A stretch of DNA of 42,563 bases from Hyphomicrobiaceae bacterium (GCA_008933705.1 WBUN01000042.1:1-42563); one strand, 5' to 3'; positions 31,857-40,647 are shown, numbered from the stretch's first letter. The notes: generated from the letters alone by a model not told the origin. Translations and numbers: made by a program.

Positions 31857-32915
31857 ATGCGGCACCAAGTGATCATTGCAGGATTGGGCGACACAGAGTC
31901 GGCCCTGGAGGATTCCCGCTCAATACCCGAGATGGTGCTGGCGGCCGTTCAGACGGCGTTGGCAGACGCAGGGATCGACTACGGCGCGATCGACAGCGTA
32001 GTCACCGCGTCTGTTGACCTGTTCGACGGCATAACCGCTTCCAACATTGCCGTCACCGAGGTGGTCGGCGCGGTCATGAAGCCGGAGACCCGCATCTCCG
32101 CCGACGGGCTGGCGGCGATTGCGCACGGGGCCTGCCAGATCTGGTCGGGTGCCTACGAAACCGTGTTGGTCGTGGCGCACGCGAAGACATCGATGGCGCG
32201 TTACCAGGAACTCACGCAATGGGCGATGGACCCGATCCATGTGCAACCGCTGGGCGTCGACTTTCTGACCTGTGCGGGCTTGCAGGCGAGGTTGTTGGCT
32301 CATGGGGATGCGGGGGCCGATCGGCGCTGGGCGCAAATCGCGGCCGACCGTCGGGGCAGAGCGAGTAGGCCGTTGGCGCCGGCATCCTCGGTCGAGGAAA
32401 TATTGGCGTCGAAGCCGGTCGCATTGCCGCTTCGGCAGGGAATGTGCGCGCCGATGGGAGACGGCGCCTGCGCCATCGTCTTGCGCGGCGCGGCAACAGG
32501 CGCGCAGGGTCCGGTCCTCAGAGGCATCGGATACGACCTGGAGCCACACGCTTTGGGCGACCGCGACCTCACGCACTGGCATGGTCTGGAGCGCGCGTTG
32601 CAGCGAGCCTGTAAGACGGCAGAGCTTCAGCGAGCGTATGCGCACTTCGACTTCGCCGAACCGTCTTGCTTGTTCGCGCACGAGGAGGAGCTGTTCACTG
32701 CCGCGGTGAAGTTGCGGGAGGATACCGAAATTTCGGCTGACGGTGGCCTGCTCGCCGCCTGCGTTCCGGTCGTTGCCGGCATGTCGCGGCTGGCGACCGC
32801 GACACGCCAACTACGTGGCGCCGAAGACGGTGGGCGCCGAGCGCTCGTGCACGGCACCTGGGGCCCCGTGGCGCAGGGGCAGGTCGTCGCCATTCTGGAA
32901 GGAACGCCGCTGTGA
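31857..32915 (+). CDS. Thiolase-superfamily protein lacking the nucleophilic Cys
   Basis: A 352-residue thiolase-fold protein. The N-terminal half has the family layout (AAVQTALADAGIDYGAID; QIWSGAYETVLVVAHAK), but where thiolases have N-x-C-A-S-G this one reads TRISADGL, with Ser81 at the Cys position. The C-terminal NPxGG...GHPxGATG signature is not recognisable. It cannot act as a normal thiolase. It may be a structural partner of the second thiolase-like protein (overlap 4 bp), forming a hetero-oligomer with the DUF35 proteins, as in steroid side-chain aldolases. Start: ATG at 31857; a GTG at 31842 overlapping the previous gene is possible. Confidence 0.78.
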   Translation: MRHQVIIAGLGDTESALEDSRSIPEMVLAAVQTALADAGIDYGAIDSVVTASVDLFDGITASNIAVTEVVGAVMKPETRISADGLAAIAHGACQIWSGAYETVLVVAHAKTSMARYQELTQWAMDPIHVQPLGVDFLTCAGLQARLLAHGDAGADRRWAQIAADRRGRASRPLAPASSVEEILASKPVALPLRQGMCAPMGDGACAIVLRGAATGAQGPVLRGIGYDLEPHALGDRDLTHWHGLERALQRACKTAELQRAYAHFDFAEPSCLFAHEEELFTAAVKLREDTEISADGGLLAACVPVVAGMSRLATATRQLRGAEDGGRRALVHGTWGPVAQGQVVAILEGTPL

Positions 32916-34066
32916 GACCCGCCGCGATCATAGGCACCGGGCAGACTGATCATGGCCGCTGCCGGGACGATGTCTCGCAGCCTGAGCTGATCCGCGAGGC
33001 CGCCAACCGGGCTTTGGCCGATGCCGACATTTCTCCGGCCGATGTGGACGCCGTGGTGCTGGCCAACATGGAGATGTTCGAGGGCCGGGCGCTGCCGGAA
33101 TTGTGGGTCGGCGAAGGTGCCTTCGCCAACAGAAAGCCCTGTCTCAAGGTGGCGACCGGCGGAACATCGGGCACCAGTTCGTGTATCGCCGGTTTCCATC
33201 AGGCCGCATCGGGGCTGTTCGATGTCGTCCTCGTCATCGGTTTCGAGAAGCACTCCGAAGGCCACACCCAGACCGGCATGGCCTTGACGGATCCGTTTTG
33301 GGATCGCGGCGTGGCGTCGGGCGCGCTCGGCAACTTCGCGCTCTCGATTTCTCAGTATATGGCGGAGCGCGGCGTCACTCGGGAGCAGGCCGCAAGGGTC
33401 GCGGTCAAGTCGCGGCGCAATGCAGCAATGAACCCCCACGCCCATCTCAAGGATGCCAACGCGACCATCGAAGACGTCATGTCGTCCCGGGTGTTGGCGC
33501 ATCCGGTTCGTCTTATGGACATGTGTCCGCAATCGGACGGCGCCGCTGCCATCGTCATCGCGTCGGCCGAGCATGCCGCGAAGCTTTGTTCGCGACCGGC
33601 GTGGATCAAGGCTGCGGCCACGCGTCACGAGCAACCTTATATCGGCGATATCGATCGCCGGCTTCTCACCATGCGGACGCTGCGCGATGCGGCCCAGTCG
33701 GTCTATGCCAGAACGGGCATTCGCGAGCCGCTCAAGCAGTTGGACGTCGCGGAGATCTACGAGCCCGTCACCTATGCCGAGCTGGCCTGGTACGAGGTCC
33801 TCGGATTTTGTGCCGAGGGCGAGGCCGGCCGCCTGATCGAGGATGGGATTACCGAGATGGGCGGCGAATTGCCGGTCAACCCATCGGGAGGCGTGCTGTG
33901 CGCCAATCCGGTCGGCGCCACTGGCGTCATCCGCGTGGCCGAAGCGGCCGCGCAGATCCTCCGCCGCGCGGGAGCCCATCAGATCGATGGCGCACGCACG
34001 GCTCTGGCCACCGGCTACGGCGTCTACGCCTGGGCTGACGCCCTGATCCTCGGGAGTACGCCATGA
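32912..34066 (+). CDS. Thiolase-like protein (SCP2-thiolase/Ltp2-like), probable aldolase or lyase
   Basis: A 384-residue thiolase-fold protein of the lipid-transfer (SCP2-thiolase) branch. At the nucleophile position it reads TGGTSGTSSC, so the active Cys is replaced by Gly; Cys91 lies several residues too far along. The C-terminal signature is VNPSGGVLCANPVGATG, with the catalytic His of GHP replaced (ANP). The acidic-aromatic region EIYEPVTYAEL is retained. Ltp2-type enzymes with DUF35 partners lack the thiolase Cys and perform retro-aldol cleavage, so a C-C lyase role fits. It overlaps the first DUF35 gene by 4 bp. Confidence 0.85.
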   Translation: MRPAAIIGTGQTDHGRCRDDVSQPELIREAANRALADADISPADVDAVVLANMEMFEGRALPELWVGEGAFANRKPCLKVATGGTSGTSSCIAGFHQAASGLFDVVLVIGFEKHSEGHTQTGMALTDPFWDRGVASGALGNFALSISQYMAERGVTREQAARVAVKSRRNAAMNPHAHLKDANATIEDVMSSRVLAHPVRLMDMCPQSDGAAAIVIASAEHAAKLCSRPAWIKAAATRHEQPYIGDIDRRLLTMRTLRDAAQSVYARTGIREPLKQLDVAEIYEPVTYAELAWYEVLGFCAEGEAGRLIEDGITEMGGELPVNPSGGVLCANPVGATGVIRVAEAAAQILRRAGAHQIDGARTALATGYGVYAWADALILGSTP

Positions 34067-34515
34067 ACGAACGGATCTCGGTTGATGTCGAGATGCGGCA
34101 AAGCTGGCGTTACGCGTCCGGCGCCGCCATGGAACGTTTCTGCGAAGGCTTGCGCAACAAGCGCATCGAGGCATTGCGGTGCGAGGGATGCGGGCGGCGC
34201 TACCTGCCGCCCAGGCCATTTTGTGGAAACTGTCACTTGCATCTGAGCCATTGGGTCCCGGTCGCTCAAGAGGGAGTGCTCGAAGCCTGGACCGTTGTTT
34301 GTCTGCCTTTCCTGGACGGGCGCACCGGGACGGTTCGCAATGGCCCCTACGGCATGGGGTTGGTGCGCCTGGATGGCGCGGACACCACGCTGAACCATTA
34401 CCTCGCCGAGACCGACCCGTCGCGCCTTGCGGTTGGCCTGCGCGTCCGCGCGGCCTGGCGCGACGACCTGAGAGGCGCCATCGACGACATTCTTCACTTC
34501 GAGGTGATGCAATGA
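34063..34515 (+). CDS. DUF35 zinc-ribbon/OB-fold protein, partner of a thiolase-like enzyme
   Basis: A 150-residue protein. A long N-terminal helix (about 15-38) is followed by a rubredoxin-like zinc ribbon with Cys40, Cys43, Cys54 and Cys57 (CEGC...CGNC) and then an OB-fold (about 70-150). DUF35 proteins bind acyl-CoA and complete the active site of thiolase-fold synthases or aldolases (for example ChsH2 with Ltp2). Its gene overlaps both the preceding thiolase-like gene and the second DUF35 gene by 4 bp, matching such a complex. Confidence 0.9.
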   Translation: MNERISVDVEMRQSWRYASGAAMERFCEGLRNKRIEALRCEGCGRRYLPPRPFCGNCHLHLSHWVPVAQEGVLEAWTVVCLPFLDGRTGTVRNGPYGMGLVRLDGADTTLNHYLAETDPSRLAVGLRVRAAWRDDLRGAIDDILHFEVMQ

Positions 34516-34925
34516 TGCGGGAGGAGTCGATCCGCATCCCGTTCCGCTTCGCCGCCGGCCGCGCCGGCAGCCGCATGTTGGCGGCGCTTCGCGATGACAA
34601 GCAAATCCTCGGCTCTCATTGTCCGGTCTGCGTACGCACGCTGGCGCCTGCCCGACCATTCTGCCCGGAATGCGGCGGCGAGAATCTGAAGACCGTCGAA
34701 CTTGGTTCTGGCGCTGTCTTGGTGAGTTGGACCGACATGCCTGGCCGAGGCTTGTTCGCTCTCGTTCGCCCCGACGGAGCGGATACGGCCATGATTCACA
34801 AACTGCTCGGACAATCCGGTGACTTCCACATCGGCGCGCGCTTGCGCGCGGTCTTCGCCGCCGAACGCCGCGGTCACATCGCGGATTTGCAGGGCTTCGA
34901 GCCCGACCCGGGGAGTGCCGCATGA
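34512..34925 (+). CDS. Second DUF35 zinc-ribbon/OB-fold protein
   Basis: A 137-residue DUF35 protein with zinc ligands Cys37, Cys40 (CPVC), Cys51 and Cys54 (CPEC) followed by an OB-fold. The N-terminal helix is shorter than in its neighbour. Two thiolase-like and two DUF35 genes in a row suggest either two separate complexes or one four-subunit complex. Start at the first of two tandem ATGs (34512), overlapping the previous stop; its own stop overlaps the next gene by 4 bp. Confidence 0.88.
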   Translation: MMREESIRIPFRFAAGRAGSRMLAALRDDKQILGSHCPVCVRTLAPARPFCPECGGENLKTVELGSGAVLVSWTDMPGRGLFALVRPDGADTAMIHKLLGQSGDFHIGARLRAVFAAERRGHIADLQGFEPDPGSAA

Positions 34926-35713
34926 CCATTCGAACCGAGGCCAGCGACGGCATTTTCACCATCACCATCGACCGGCCCGAGGCGCGGAACGCCCTGAGTT
35001 TGGCCATGGGGCGTGACCTTTGCGCGGCATGGGAGGAATTCCGCGATAATCGGAGCCACCGCGTGGCGATCCTGACCGGCGCCGGCCGCGAGTCGTTCTG
35101 CGCTGGCGCGGACCTCAAAGAGGTCGGCGCCTACTACCGCTCCATGACGGCAGCCGAGCGGCGAGAGCGAGGTGAGCGCGAGCCGGGCCTTGGCGGGATT
35201 ACTCGCAATCTCGATCCCGGCAAGCCGATCGTCGCCGCCATCAACGGCTACTGTCTGGCCGGCGGCCTGGAAATCGCGCTCGCCTGCGACATCCGCATTG
35301 CCGTTGCACACGCGAAATTCGGCCTGCCGGAAGTGCGGTGGGGTTTGATTCCAGGGGCTGGTGGTACGCAGCGCCTGCCGCGCGCAATCCCCACCGCCAT
35401 TGCCATGGAAATGATCCTGTCGGGCCAGCCCATCGATGCCCAAAGAGCTCTCGCGGTGGGGCTCATCAATCGTGTCGTGACGACTGAGAAATTGCTCGAC
35501 GACGCGCGCGCCCTAGCGGCGCAAATTGCAGGGAATGCCCCGTTGGCGGTGCGCGCAGCGCGCGCCGCGGCGCGCAACGGGCTGCACCTGCCGCCAGAGG
35601 ATGGCCTGCGTATCGAGCAGCTCTACGCCGAGGTGCCACGGCAAAGCGAAGACGTCCAAGAGGGCCTGCGGGCGTTCGCCGAAAAGCGACAACCGCACTA
35701 CCACGGAAGATAG
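34922..35713 (+). CDS. Enoyl-CoA hydratase (both catalytic glutamates present)
   Basis: A 263-residue crotonase-family enzyme. The oxyanion-hole segments (FCAGADLKEV, CLAGGLEIALACD) and both catalytic acids, Glu117 (GGLEIAL) and Glu137 (GLPEVRWGLIPGAGGTQ), match functional enoyl-CoA hydratases. It should add water to a 2-enoyl-CoA made by one of the acyl-CoA dehydrogenases. The gene overlaps the second DUF35 gene by 4 bp and ends 20 bp before the next crotonase. Confidence 0.92.
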   Translation: MTIRTEASDGIFTITIDRPEARNALSLAMGRDLCAAWEEFRDNRSHRVAILTGAGRESFCAGADLKEVGAYYRSMTAAERRERGEREPGLGGITRNLDPGKPIVAAINGYCLAGGLEIALACDIRIAVAHAKFGLPEVRWGLIPGAGGTQRLPRAIPTAIAMEMILSGQPIDAQRALAVGLINRVVTTEKLLDDARALAAQIAGNAPLAVRAARAAARNGLHLPPEDGLRIEQLYAEVPRQSEDVQEGLRAFAEKRQPHYHGR

Positions 35714-35733
35714 CCGGGACAGGAGTGGTGCAA

Positions 35734-36510
35734 GTGGAATGCGAGACCATATCGAGCCGCCGCGACGGGCGAATTCTGCGCCTCACCTTGAACCGGCCCA
35801 ACGTCCACAACGCCATCAACAAGACGATGTTGCGGGAGATACGCGAAGCCGTAGAAGCGGCCGTCGATGATCCCGAAATTCGCGTCGTGTGTCTTGGTGC
35901 GGCTGGCGGCAAAGCCTTTTCGGCAGGCATCGACGTGGCCTACGTGAAGGACTTGGACGGCTATGGAACGCGTGCCGTTGGCCGCGAGTTGCACAAGACG
36001 TTCCTGGCCTTGCGGACCTCGGAGATTCCGATCGTCTGCGCCATCGACGGCCTGTGCCTGGGCGCCGGGCTGGAGATGGCTCTGTCGTGTGACTTCATGG
36101 TTGCCACGGACCGCTCGACGTTCGGTCTGCCGAACATTCACCGGGGTATTCCAGCCATAGTCGAGGCCGCGATTCTGCCTATCGCGGTTGGCATCCAGGC
36201 GACGCGCGAGCTCTGCTACCTGGGGAAATACTGGGATTCGGCCAAGGCGGAACAACGCGGCCTCATCCACAAGTCGGTGGCGGTCGAGGATTTCGAGCGA
36301 GAGGTGACCTCGATCTGCGAAGACCTCGCACAGAAGAGCGCAAGAGCCATCGGCACGCAGAAGGAGATCATCCACAAATGGATGACCACCGATCTTGAAT
36401 CCGCGATCGACTTCTCGATCAACACGGTGGTCCTCAACTGGCTGACCGACGATCAGAAGGAGGGCATGGGCGCCTTCCTCGAGAAGCGCCAGGCCGAGTT
36501 CAAGGGGTAG
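35734..36510 (+). CDS. Crotonase-family protein with one catalytic Glu replaced
   Basis: A protein of about 258 residues of the enoyl-CoA hydratase/isomerase family. The first acid is kept (Glu114, GLEMALSCD), but the second position reads LPNIHRGIP, with Asn134 replacing Glu, so simple hydration is unlikely. Isomerase, lyase or ring-hydrolase activity is possible. The GTG at 35734 was chosen because AGGAG lies 8 nt upstream; a GTG at 35725 would overlap that site. It ends 3 bp before the BKACE gene. Confidence 0.85.
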   Translation: MECETISSRRDGRILRLTLNRPNVHNAINKTMLREIREAVEAAVDDPEIRVVCLGAAGGKAFSAGIDVAYVKDLDGYGTRAVGRELHKTFLALRTSEIPIVCAIDGLCLGAGLEMALSCDFMVATDRSTFGLPNIHRGIPAIVEAAILPIAVGIQATRELCYLGKYWDSAKAEQRGLIHKSVAVEDFEREVTSICEDLAQKSARAIGTQKEIIHKWMTTDLESAIDFSINTVVLNWLTDDQKEGMGAFLEKRQAEFKG

Positions 36511-36513
36511 GCC

Positions 36514-37398
36514 ATGACAGCCACCATCATCACGTGTGCGCTGACAGGTGCCCAGCAGGGCAAGAGCGCCAACCCGGCGCTGCCCGAACAGCCCAATGAA
36601 ATCGTTGCGCAAGGGCTCGAAGCGTGGCGTGCCGGCGCTGCCATCCTGCACCTTCATGCCCGTGACAAGGCGGGAAAGCCGACCAGCGACATCGGCGTGG
36701 TTCGGCAAATCGTCGAGGGCCTGCGCGCGGCGGGCTGCGATGCGGTTCTCAATATCTCGACCGGCGGTGCCGTGGCTGGCTTGCCGCTGGAACAGCGCAT
36801 CCGCGTAGTGCCGGAATTCAAGCCGGAAATCGCCTCCTTCAGCGTCGGGGGCGGCAGCCTGCTCGGCCGGTTCGATGACGCGGCTCACGCCTGGATGGGC
36901 GATCGCTTCGTCCCACTGTTCTCCTCACATGCGGAGATGGAACGTGTCGCAGGGATCTTTCGCGCGAACGGCACGCGTCCGGAACTCGAGGTCTACCACA
37001 GCGGCATGCTCAACAATATCGCGGCGCTCAAGGCGCGCGGCGTGCTGGAAGAGCCGCTGTTGGTCAACATCGTCATGGGCATCCCCGGCGAATGCACCAA
37101 GGCGACGGTGAAGAACCTTCTGTTTCTGGTCGAGGGGCTGCCGGAAGGATCGCAATGGCTGGTATCGGCCATAGGTGCGGCAAACCACTTTCGCATGCTC
37201 GGCGCCGTGCTCGCCATGGGCGGGCATATCCGCGTCGGAATGGAAGACAACGTCTATATCGCCCGCGGAGAACTGGCCAAGTCGAACGCTCAGATCGTCG
37301 GCAAGGCGGTTCGGCTCGTGCGCGAACTGGGCGGTGAGCCGGCGACGGCCGCCGAGACCCGCCGCATCCTCAATCTCTCCGGAGGCAACGCCACATGA
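36514..37398 (+). CDS. Beta-keto acid cleavage enzyme (BKACE, DUF849)
   Basis: A 294-residue TIM-barrel enzyme. BKACE proteins use Zn2+ to condense a beta-keto acid with acetyl-CoA, giving acetoacetate and a new acyl-CoA. The metal motif HLHAR gives His46 and His48, Ser82 (NISTGG) lies at the family position, and Glu244 in VGMEDN completes the zinc site. Its residue numbering is close to that of the lysine-pathway enzyme Kce, but the operon points to another substrate: a beta-keto acid or acyl made from the operon's intermediates. It overlaps the amidohydrolase gene by 4 bp. Confidence 0.9.
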   Translation: MTATIITCALTGAQQGKSANPALPEQPNEIVAQGLEAWRAGAAILHLHARDKAGKPTSDIGVVRQIVEGLRAAGCDAVLNISTGGAVAGLPLEQRIRVVPEFKPEIASFSVGGGSLLGRFDDAAHAWMGDRFVPLFSSHAEMERVAGIFRANGTRPELEVYHSGMLNNIAALKARGVLEEPLLVNIVMGIPGECTKATVKNLLFLVEGLPEGSQWLVSAIGAANHFRMLGAVLAMGGHIRVGMEDNVYIARGELAKSNAQIVGKAVRLVRELGGEPATAAETRRILNLSGGNAT

Positions 37399-38255
37399 CT
37401 CGCGAGCGCATCGCCATCGACGCCTGGGCGTCACTCATCACGCACGAAGGAGCCAAGCGCTGGCCGGCCGACTATCTGCACATCTTCAGGAAGTACCGCT
37501 CGCCGCGGAAGATCTTCGAAGGCGAGACGGTCGAGCAGATGCTGGCTGAAATGGACGAATCGGGCGTCGACCGCTGCGTCCTGTCGGCCTTCTACCACAA
37601 GGACGCGCCGGTGGTCTCCAATGACGAGGTTGCGCAGTTCGTGCGGAGGTTTCCCGGCCGCTTCGTCGGCGCCGGCACCGTCAACATCTTGCGCAAGCCG
37701 ATGGATGTCGCCCGCGAAGTGGAGCGGCTGGTCAAGGAGCTCAACTTCTGCGCCATCAGGCTGGAGCCCTACATGTACGGCGACGGCACCACCGGCCTGC
37801 CGCCGACCGACAAGCACTATTGGCCGGTCTACATGAAATGTGTCGAGCTGGGGGTGCCGGTCTGCATCCAGGTCGGCCATACCGGCCCCACGCTGCCGTC
37901 CGAGTGCGGGCGGCCGATCTATCTGGACGAGGTCGCTCTGGCCTTCCCCGAGCTCGTCATCGTCGGCTGCCATCTCGGTCAGCCTTGGCAGGAGGAGATG
38001 ATGATTTTGGCCTGGAAGCACGACAACATCTACATCGAGACGTCCGCGCGCACGCCCAAACACTGGCCGGCCGAATTCGTTGCCTTCGTCAAGGGGCGAG
38101 GCCAGGACAAGGTGCTGTGGGCCACCGACTACCCGCTGCTGAATTTCGAACGCACCTTGGCTGAACTCGAAGCCATGGATCTGCCGGAACGGATATTTCG
38201 CAAGGTCGTGCGCGACAATGCCGTCAACGTCTTCAAGCTGGCGGGCCGCGCATGA
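37395..38255 (+). CDS. Amidohydrolase-2 family protein lacking the N-terminal HxH
   Basis: A 286-residue TIM-barrel protein of the amidohydrolase-2 (ACMSD/LigW-like) family. His162 (VGHTG), His193 (GCHLGQPW) and Asp245 (WATDYP) of the metal centre remain, but strand 1, normally with D-x-H-x-H, reads IDAWAS, so two metal ligands are missing. It may bind no metal or only one weakly. Relatives include decarboxylases, lactonases and C-C hydrolases. It overlaps both neighbours by 4 bp, which argues for a role in the same pathway. Confidence 0.85.
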   Translation: MTRERIAIDAWASLITHEGAKRWPADYLHIFRKYRSPRKIFEGETVEQMLAEMDESGVDRCVLSAFYHKDAPVVSNDEVAQFVRRFPGRFVGAGTVNILRKPMDVAREVERLVKELNFCAIRLEPYMYGDGTTGLPPTDKHYWPVYMKCVELGVPVCIQVGHTGPTLPSECGRPIYLDEVALAFPELVIVGCHLGQPWQEEMMILAWKHDNIYIETSARTPKHWPAEFVAFVKGRGQDKVLWATDYPLLNFERTLAELEAMDLPERIFRKVVRDNAVNVFKLAGRA

Positions 38256-38686
38256 ACCTCCAGGCCAGATTGGCATCGATCCCATACCTGCCACCGCACC
38301 ACATCGCCGTATCGGAGGAGGACGAGGGAACGATTGTCGCGCGCATGCCCTTCCGGCGCGAAATCACCAACTACGTCGGGAGCGTGCACGCTGGGGCGCT
38401 CTTCACCCTGGCCGAGACCGCTGCCGGGGTCGCCGCCACCGCCGTGGTGTCCGATGGACGGGCCTTCGTCCTGCTGCGCGGCGCTAGCATCCGCTACACC
38501 AGGCGCGCCCAATCCGACTTGGCAGCGATAGCCCGTGTTCCCGCTGAAGGAGCCGCGAAATCACGGGTCGACTTCGATGCCGAGGGCCGGGCCGACGTGT
38601 TGGTGCCGGTCACCATAACCGATGCCGACGGCGCACCCGTTCTTGAAGCGAGCTTCGACTACGCATTGCGACAGGTGAAAAGATGA
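38252..38686 (+). CDS. Hotdog-fold thioesterase (PaaI/DUF4442-like)
   Basis: A 144-residue hotdog-fold protein. The motif VHAGALFTLAETAAG matches PaaI-type acyl-CoA thioesterases, with Glu in LAET as the likely catalytic acid. It probably hydrolyses a CoA thioester, either to release CoA from a dead-end intermediate or to supply a free acid for the BKACE step (inference). It overlaps both neighbouring genes by 4 bp. Confidence 0.88.
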   Translation: MNLQARLASIPYLPPHHIAVSEEDEGTIVARMPFRREITNYVGSVHAGALFTLAETAAGVAATAVVSDGRAFVLLRGASIRYTRRAQSDLAAIARVPAEGAAKSRVDFDAEGRADVLVPVTITDADGAPVLEASFDYALRQVKR

Positions 38687-39462
38687 CTGAGAAGGTTCTG
38701 CTCACGATCGCCGAGAGCGTCGCCACGGTGACTCTGAACCGGCCCGATCGGCTCAACGCCATCGACATGGAAATGCTGGACCAATTGGTCGCCGCGCTCG
38801 GCAAAGTGGCGGCGGACGAAAGGGTCCGAAGCGTCGTCCTTGCCGGGGCGGGCAAGTCCTTCTGTGCCGGCGCCGATATTGGACAGATGATCGAGCGAAC
38901 CGCTGGCGACTGGGAGCGGATCGTCGACTATTACCTCGATCCCATACGGGCGATTGCGCGCATGACAAAACCGGTCATCGCCCGCTGCCACGGCGATGTC
39001 GTAGGGGGAGGCCTCGGCTTGGCCATGTCCTGCGATTTCAGGATCGCCACGGCCAGTACTCGATTTTGTGCGCCATTCGTGAAGTTGGGTCTGGCTGGAT
39101 GCGACATGTCGGCGGGCTACTTCCTGCCGCGCCTGGTCGGCTTGGACAAGGCCACCGACATGATGATGACGGGCCGTTTCGTCGATGCCGGGGAAGCCTG
39201 CCGCATCGGCCTCGCCAGTCAAGTCGTCGCCGACGATGCCCTCGACGCAGTGGTCTCCGCATTCGCCAGGCAAATGGCCGCAGGCGCGCCACGCGCGCTT
39301 GCCTTCACCAAGCAAGCGATCCGCCGATCCTTGGACCGCGGCATGGAGGAGGAGTTCGATTACGAGATCTTCGCGCAAGTCCAATGCCTGCAAAGCGCCG
39401 ACCACAAAGAGGGTGTTGCCGCGTTCTTCGAGCGCCGGGCGCCGAGGTTCAGCGGCGTGTGA
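38683..39462 (+). CDS. Crotonase-family protein lacking both hydratase glutamates
   Basis: A 259-residue enoyl-CoA hydratase/isomerase-family protein. The fold motifs (FCAGADIGQM, GDVVGGGLGLAMSCD) are intact. The first catalytic Glu position is Gly112, and the second, in FVKLGLAGCDMSAGYFLPR, is also not Glu; Asp141 of GCDMSAGY is a candidate acid. It is unlikely to be a plain hydratase; a double-bond isomerase is one possibility. It ends 38 bp before the second acyl-CoA dehydrogenase. Confidence 0.87.
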   Translation: MTEKVLLTIAESVATVTLNRPDRLNAIDMEMLDQLVAALGKVAADERVRSVVLAGAGKSFCAGADIGQMIERTAGDWERIVDYYLDPIRAIARMTKPVIARCHGDVVGGGLGLAMSCDFRIATASTRFCAPFVKLGLAGCDMSAGYFLPRLVGLDKATDMMMTGRFVDAGEACRIGLASQVVADDALDAVVSAFARQMAAGAPRALAFTKQAIRRSLDRGMEEEFDYEIFAQVQCLQSADHKEGVAAFFERRAPRFSGV

Positions 39463-39500
39463 TACGGAGCGCTCATCTCTCCCCGGAAAGTCGACAAGCC

Positions 39501-40643
39501 ATGAACGATCCAACGCTAGCGCCAGACGTCGTGCAGTTTCGCGAGGCCCTCCGCGCATTCGTCGAGAAGGAGATCAAGCCCAACGCGACGCGCTGGGACC
39601 ATGGGGAGCGCTATCCCACGGAACTGTTCAAGACCGTCGGCGATCTCGGCTGGCTGGGGACGGCCTTTCCCGAGGAGGTCGGCGGCAGCGGCGGCGGCGC
39701 GCTGCACTACGCCGTCATGTGCGCCGAACTGGCGCGCGGCTCGGCGGCCATCGCGCTCGGCATATATGTTCATACGGCGCTCGCCGGCGGGGCGCTCCTT
39801 CACCTCGGCACCACCGAGCAAAAAGCCCGGCTGCTGCCCGCCATGCTGAGGGGCGAAAAGATCGCCTGCTGGGCCTATGCCGAAGCTGGCGCTGGCGCCG
39901 ACGTGTCGACGGTTTCGACGCGGGCGCGGCGCGATGGCGAGGACTACGTCTTGAACGGCGCAAAGCTGTACATCACCAATTCGCCCTTCGCGGACATCAT
40001 GATTGTGGTCGCCGCGACGGTGCCGGAGCTCGGCATGAAGGGATTGTCCCTGTTCATCGTCGAGCGCGCGAGCAAGGGCTTATCGGTCGGCGCTCCCTTG
40101 AAGAAGTTGGGCATGGGCGCGTCCGAGATGGCGGAAATCGTGTTCACGGACTGCCGCGTACCGTCGCGGGACCGCCTGGGACCGGAACAGGGGGGCCTCA
40201 TCGCCGCGCTCAAGGTCCTGAGCCTTGGGCGTATTGCCAGCGCCGCCTTCGGGGTCGGGCTCGGTCGCGCCGCCCTCGAGGAGGCCGCAGCTCATACACG
40301 ACAGAGGGTGCAATTCGGCAAGCCCCTGGTCGCCCAGCAGTTCATCCGCTTCACCCTGGCCGACATGGCGACACGCTTGGAAGCTGCCTGGCAACTGACG
40401 CTGCATGCGGCGCGCCTGGTCGATTCGGGGCTACCCTTCGATCAGGCGGCCTCGATGGCCAAGTTGTTCGCGAGCGAGACCGGCACCTGGGCATGCGAGC
40501 GCTGCCTTCATCTGTGCGGTGCCCAGGGATATATGCGCGAAAGCGCCGCGCAGCGGCTCTATCGCGACTGCAAAGTCATCGAGTTGGGCGAGGGCACGAG
40601 CGAGATCCAGCGCGAAATGATCGCGCGCAACCTGGAGAAATGA
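39501..40643 (+). CDS. Acyl-CoA dehydrogenase (MCAD-type catalytic Glu)
   Basis: A 380-residue FAD-dependent acyl-CoA dehydrogenase, the second in this operon. Motifs AYAEAGAGAD and GAKLYITNS bind FAD and substrate, and the C-terminal catalytic Glu is present in LGEGTSEIQ. With the helix-G type enzyme at the start of the operon, the pathway appears to have two separate dehydrogenation steps. The ATG at 39501 lies 38 bp after the crotonase stop; an upstream open frame is only read-through of that gene. Confidence 0.93.
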   Translation: MNDPTLAPDVVQFREALRAFVEKEIKPNATRWDHGERYPTELFKTVGDLGWLGTAFPEEVGGSGGGALHYAVMCAELARGSAAIALGIYVHTALAGGALLHLGTTEQKARLLPAMLRGEKIACWAYAEAGAGADVSTVSTRARRDGEDYVLNGAKLYITNSPFADIMIVVAATVPELGMKGLSLFIVERASKGLSVGAPLKKLGMGASEMAEIVFTDCRVPSRDRLGPEQGGLIAALKVLSLGRIASAAFGVGLGRAALEEAAAHTRQRVQFGKPLVAQQFIRFTLADMATRLEAAWQLTLHAARLVDSGLPFDQAASMAKLFASETGTWACERCLHLCGAQGYMRESAAQRLYRDCKVIELGEGTSEIQREMIARNLEK

Positions 40644-40647
40644 CGGT

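Noticed and set aside
32627-34600. 657-codon minus-strand frame opposite the thiolase-like genes
   Set aside because: Arg-rich shadow without motifs; the plus strand encodes conserved families with coupled starts.
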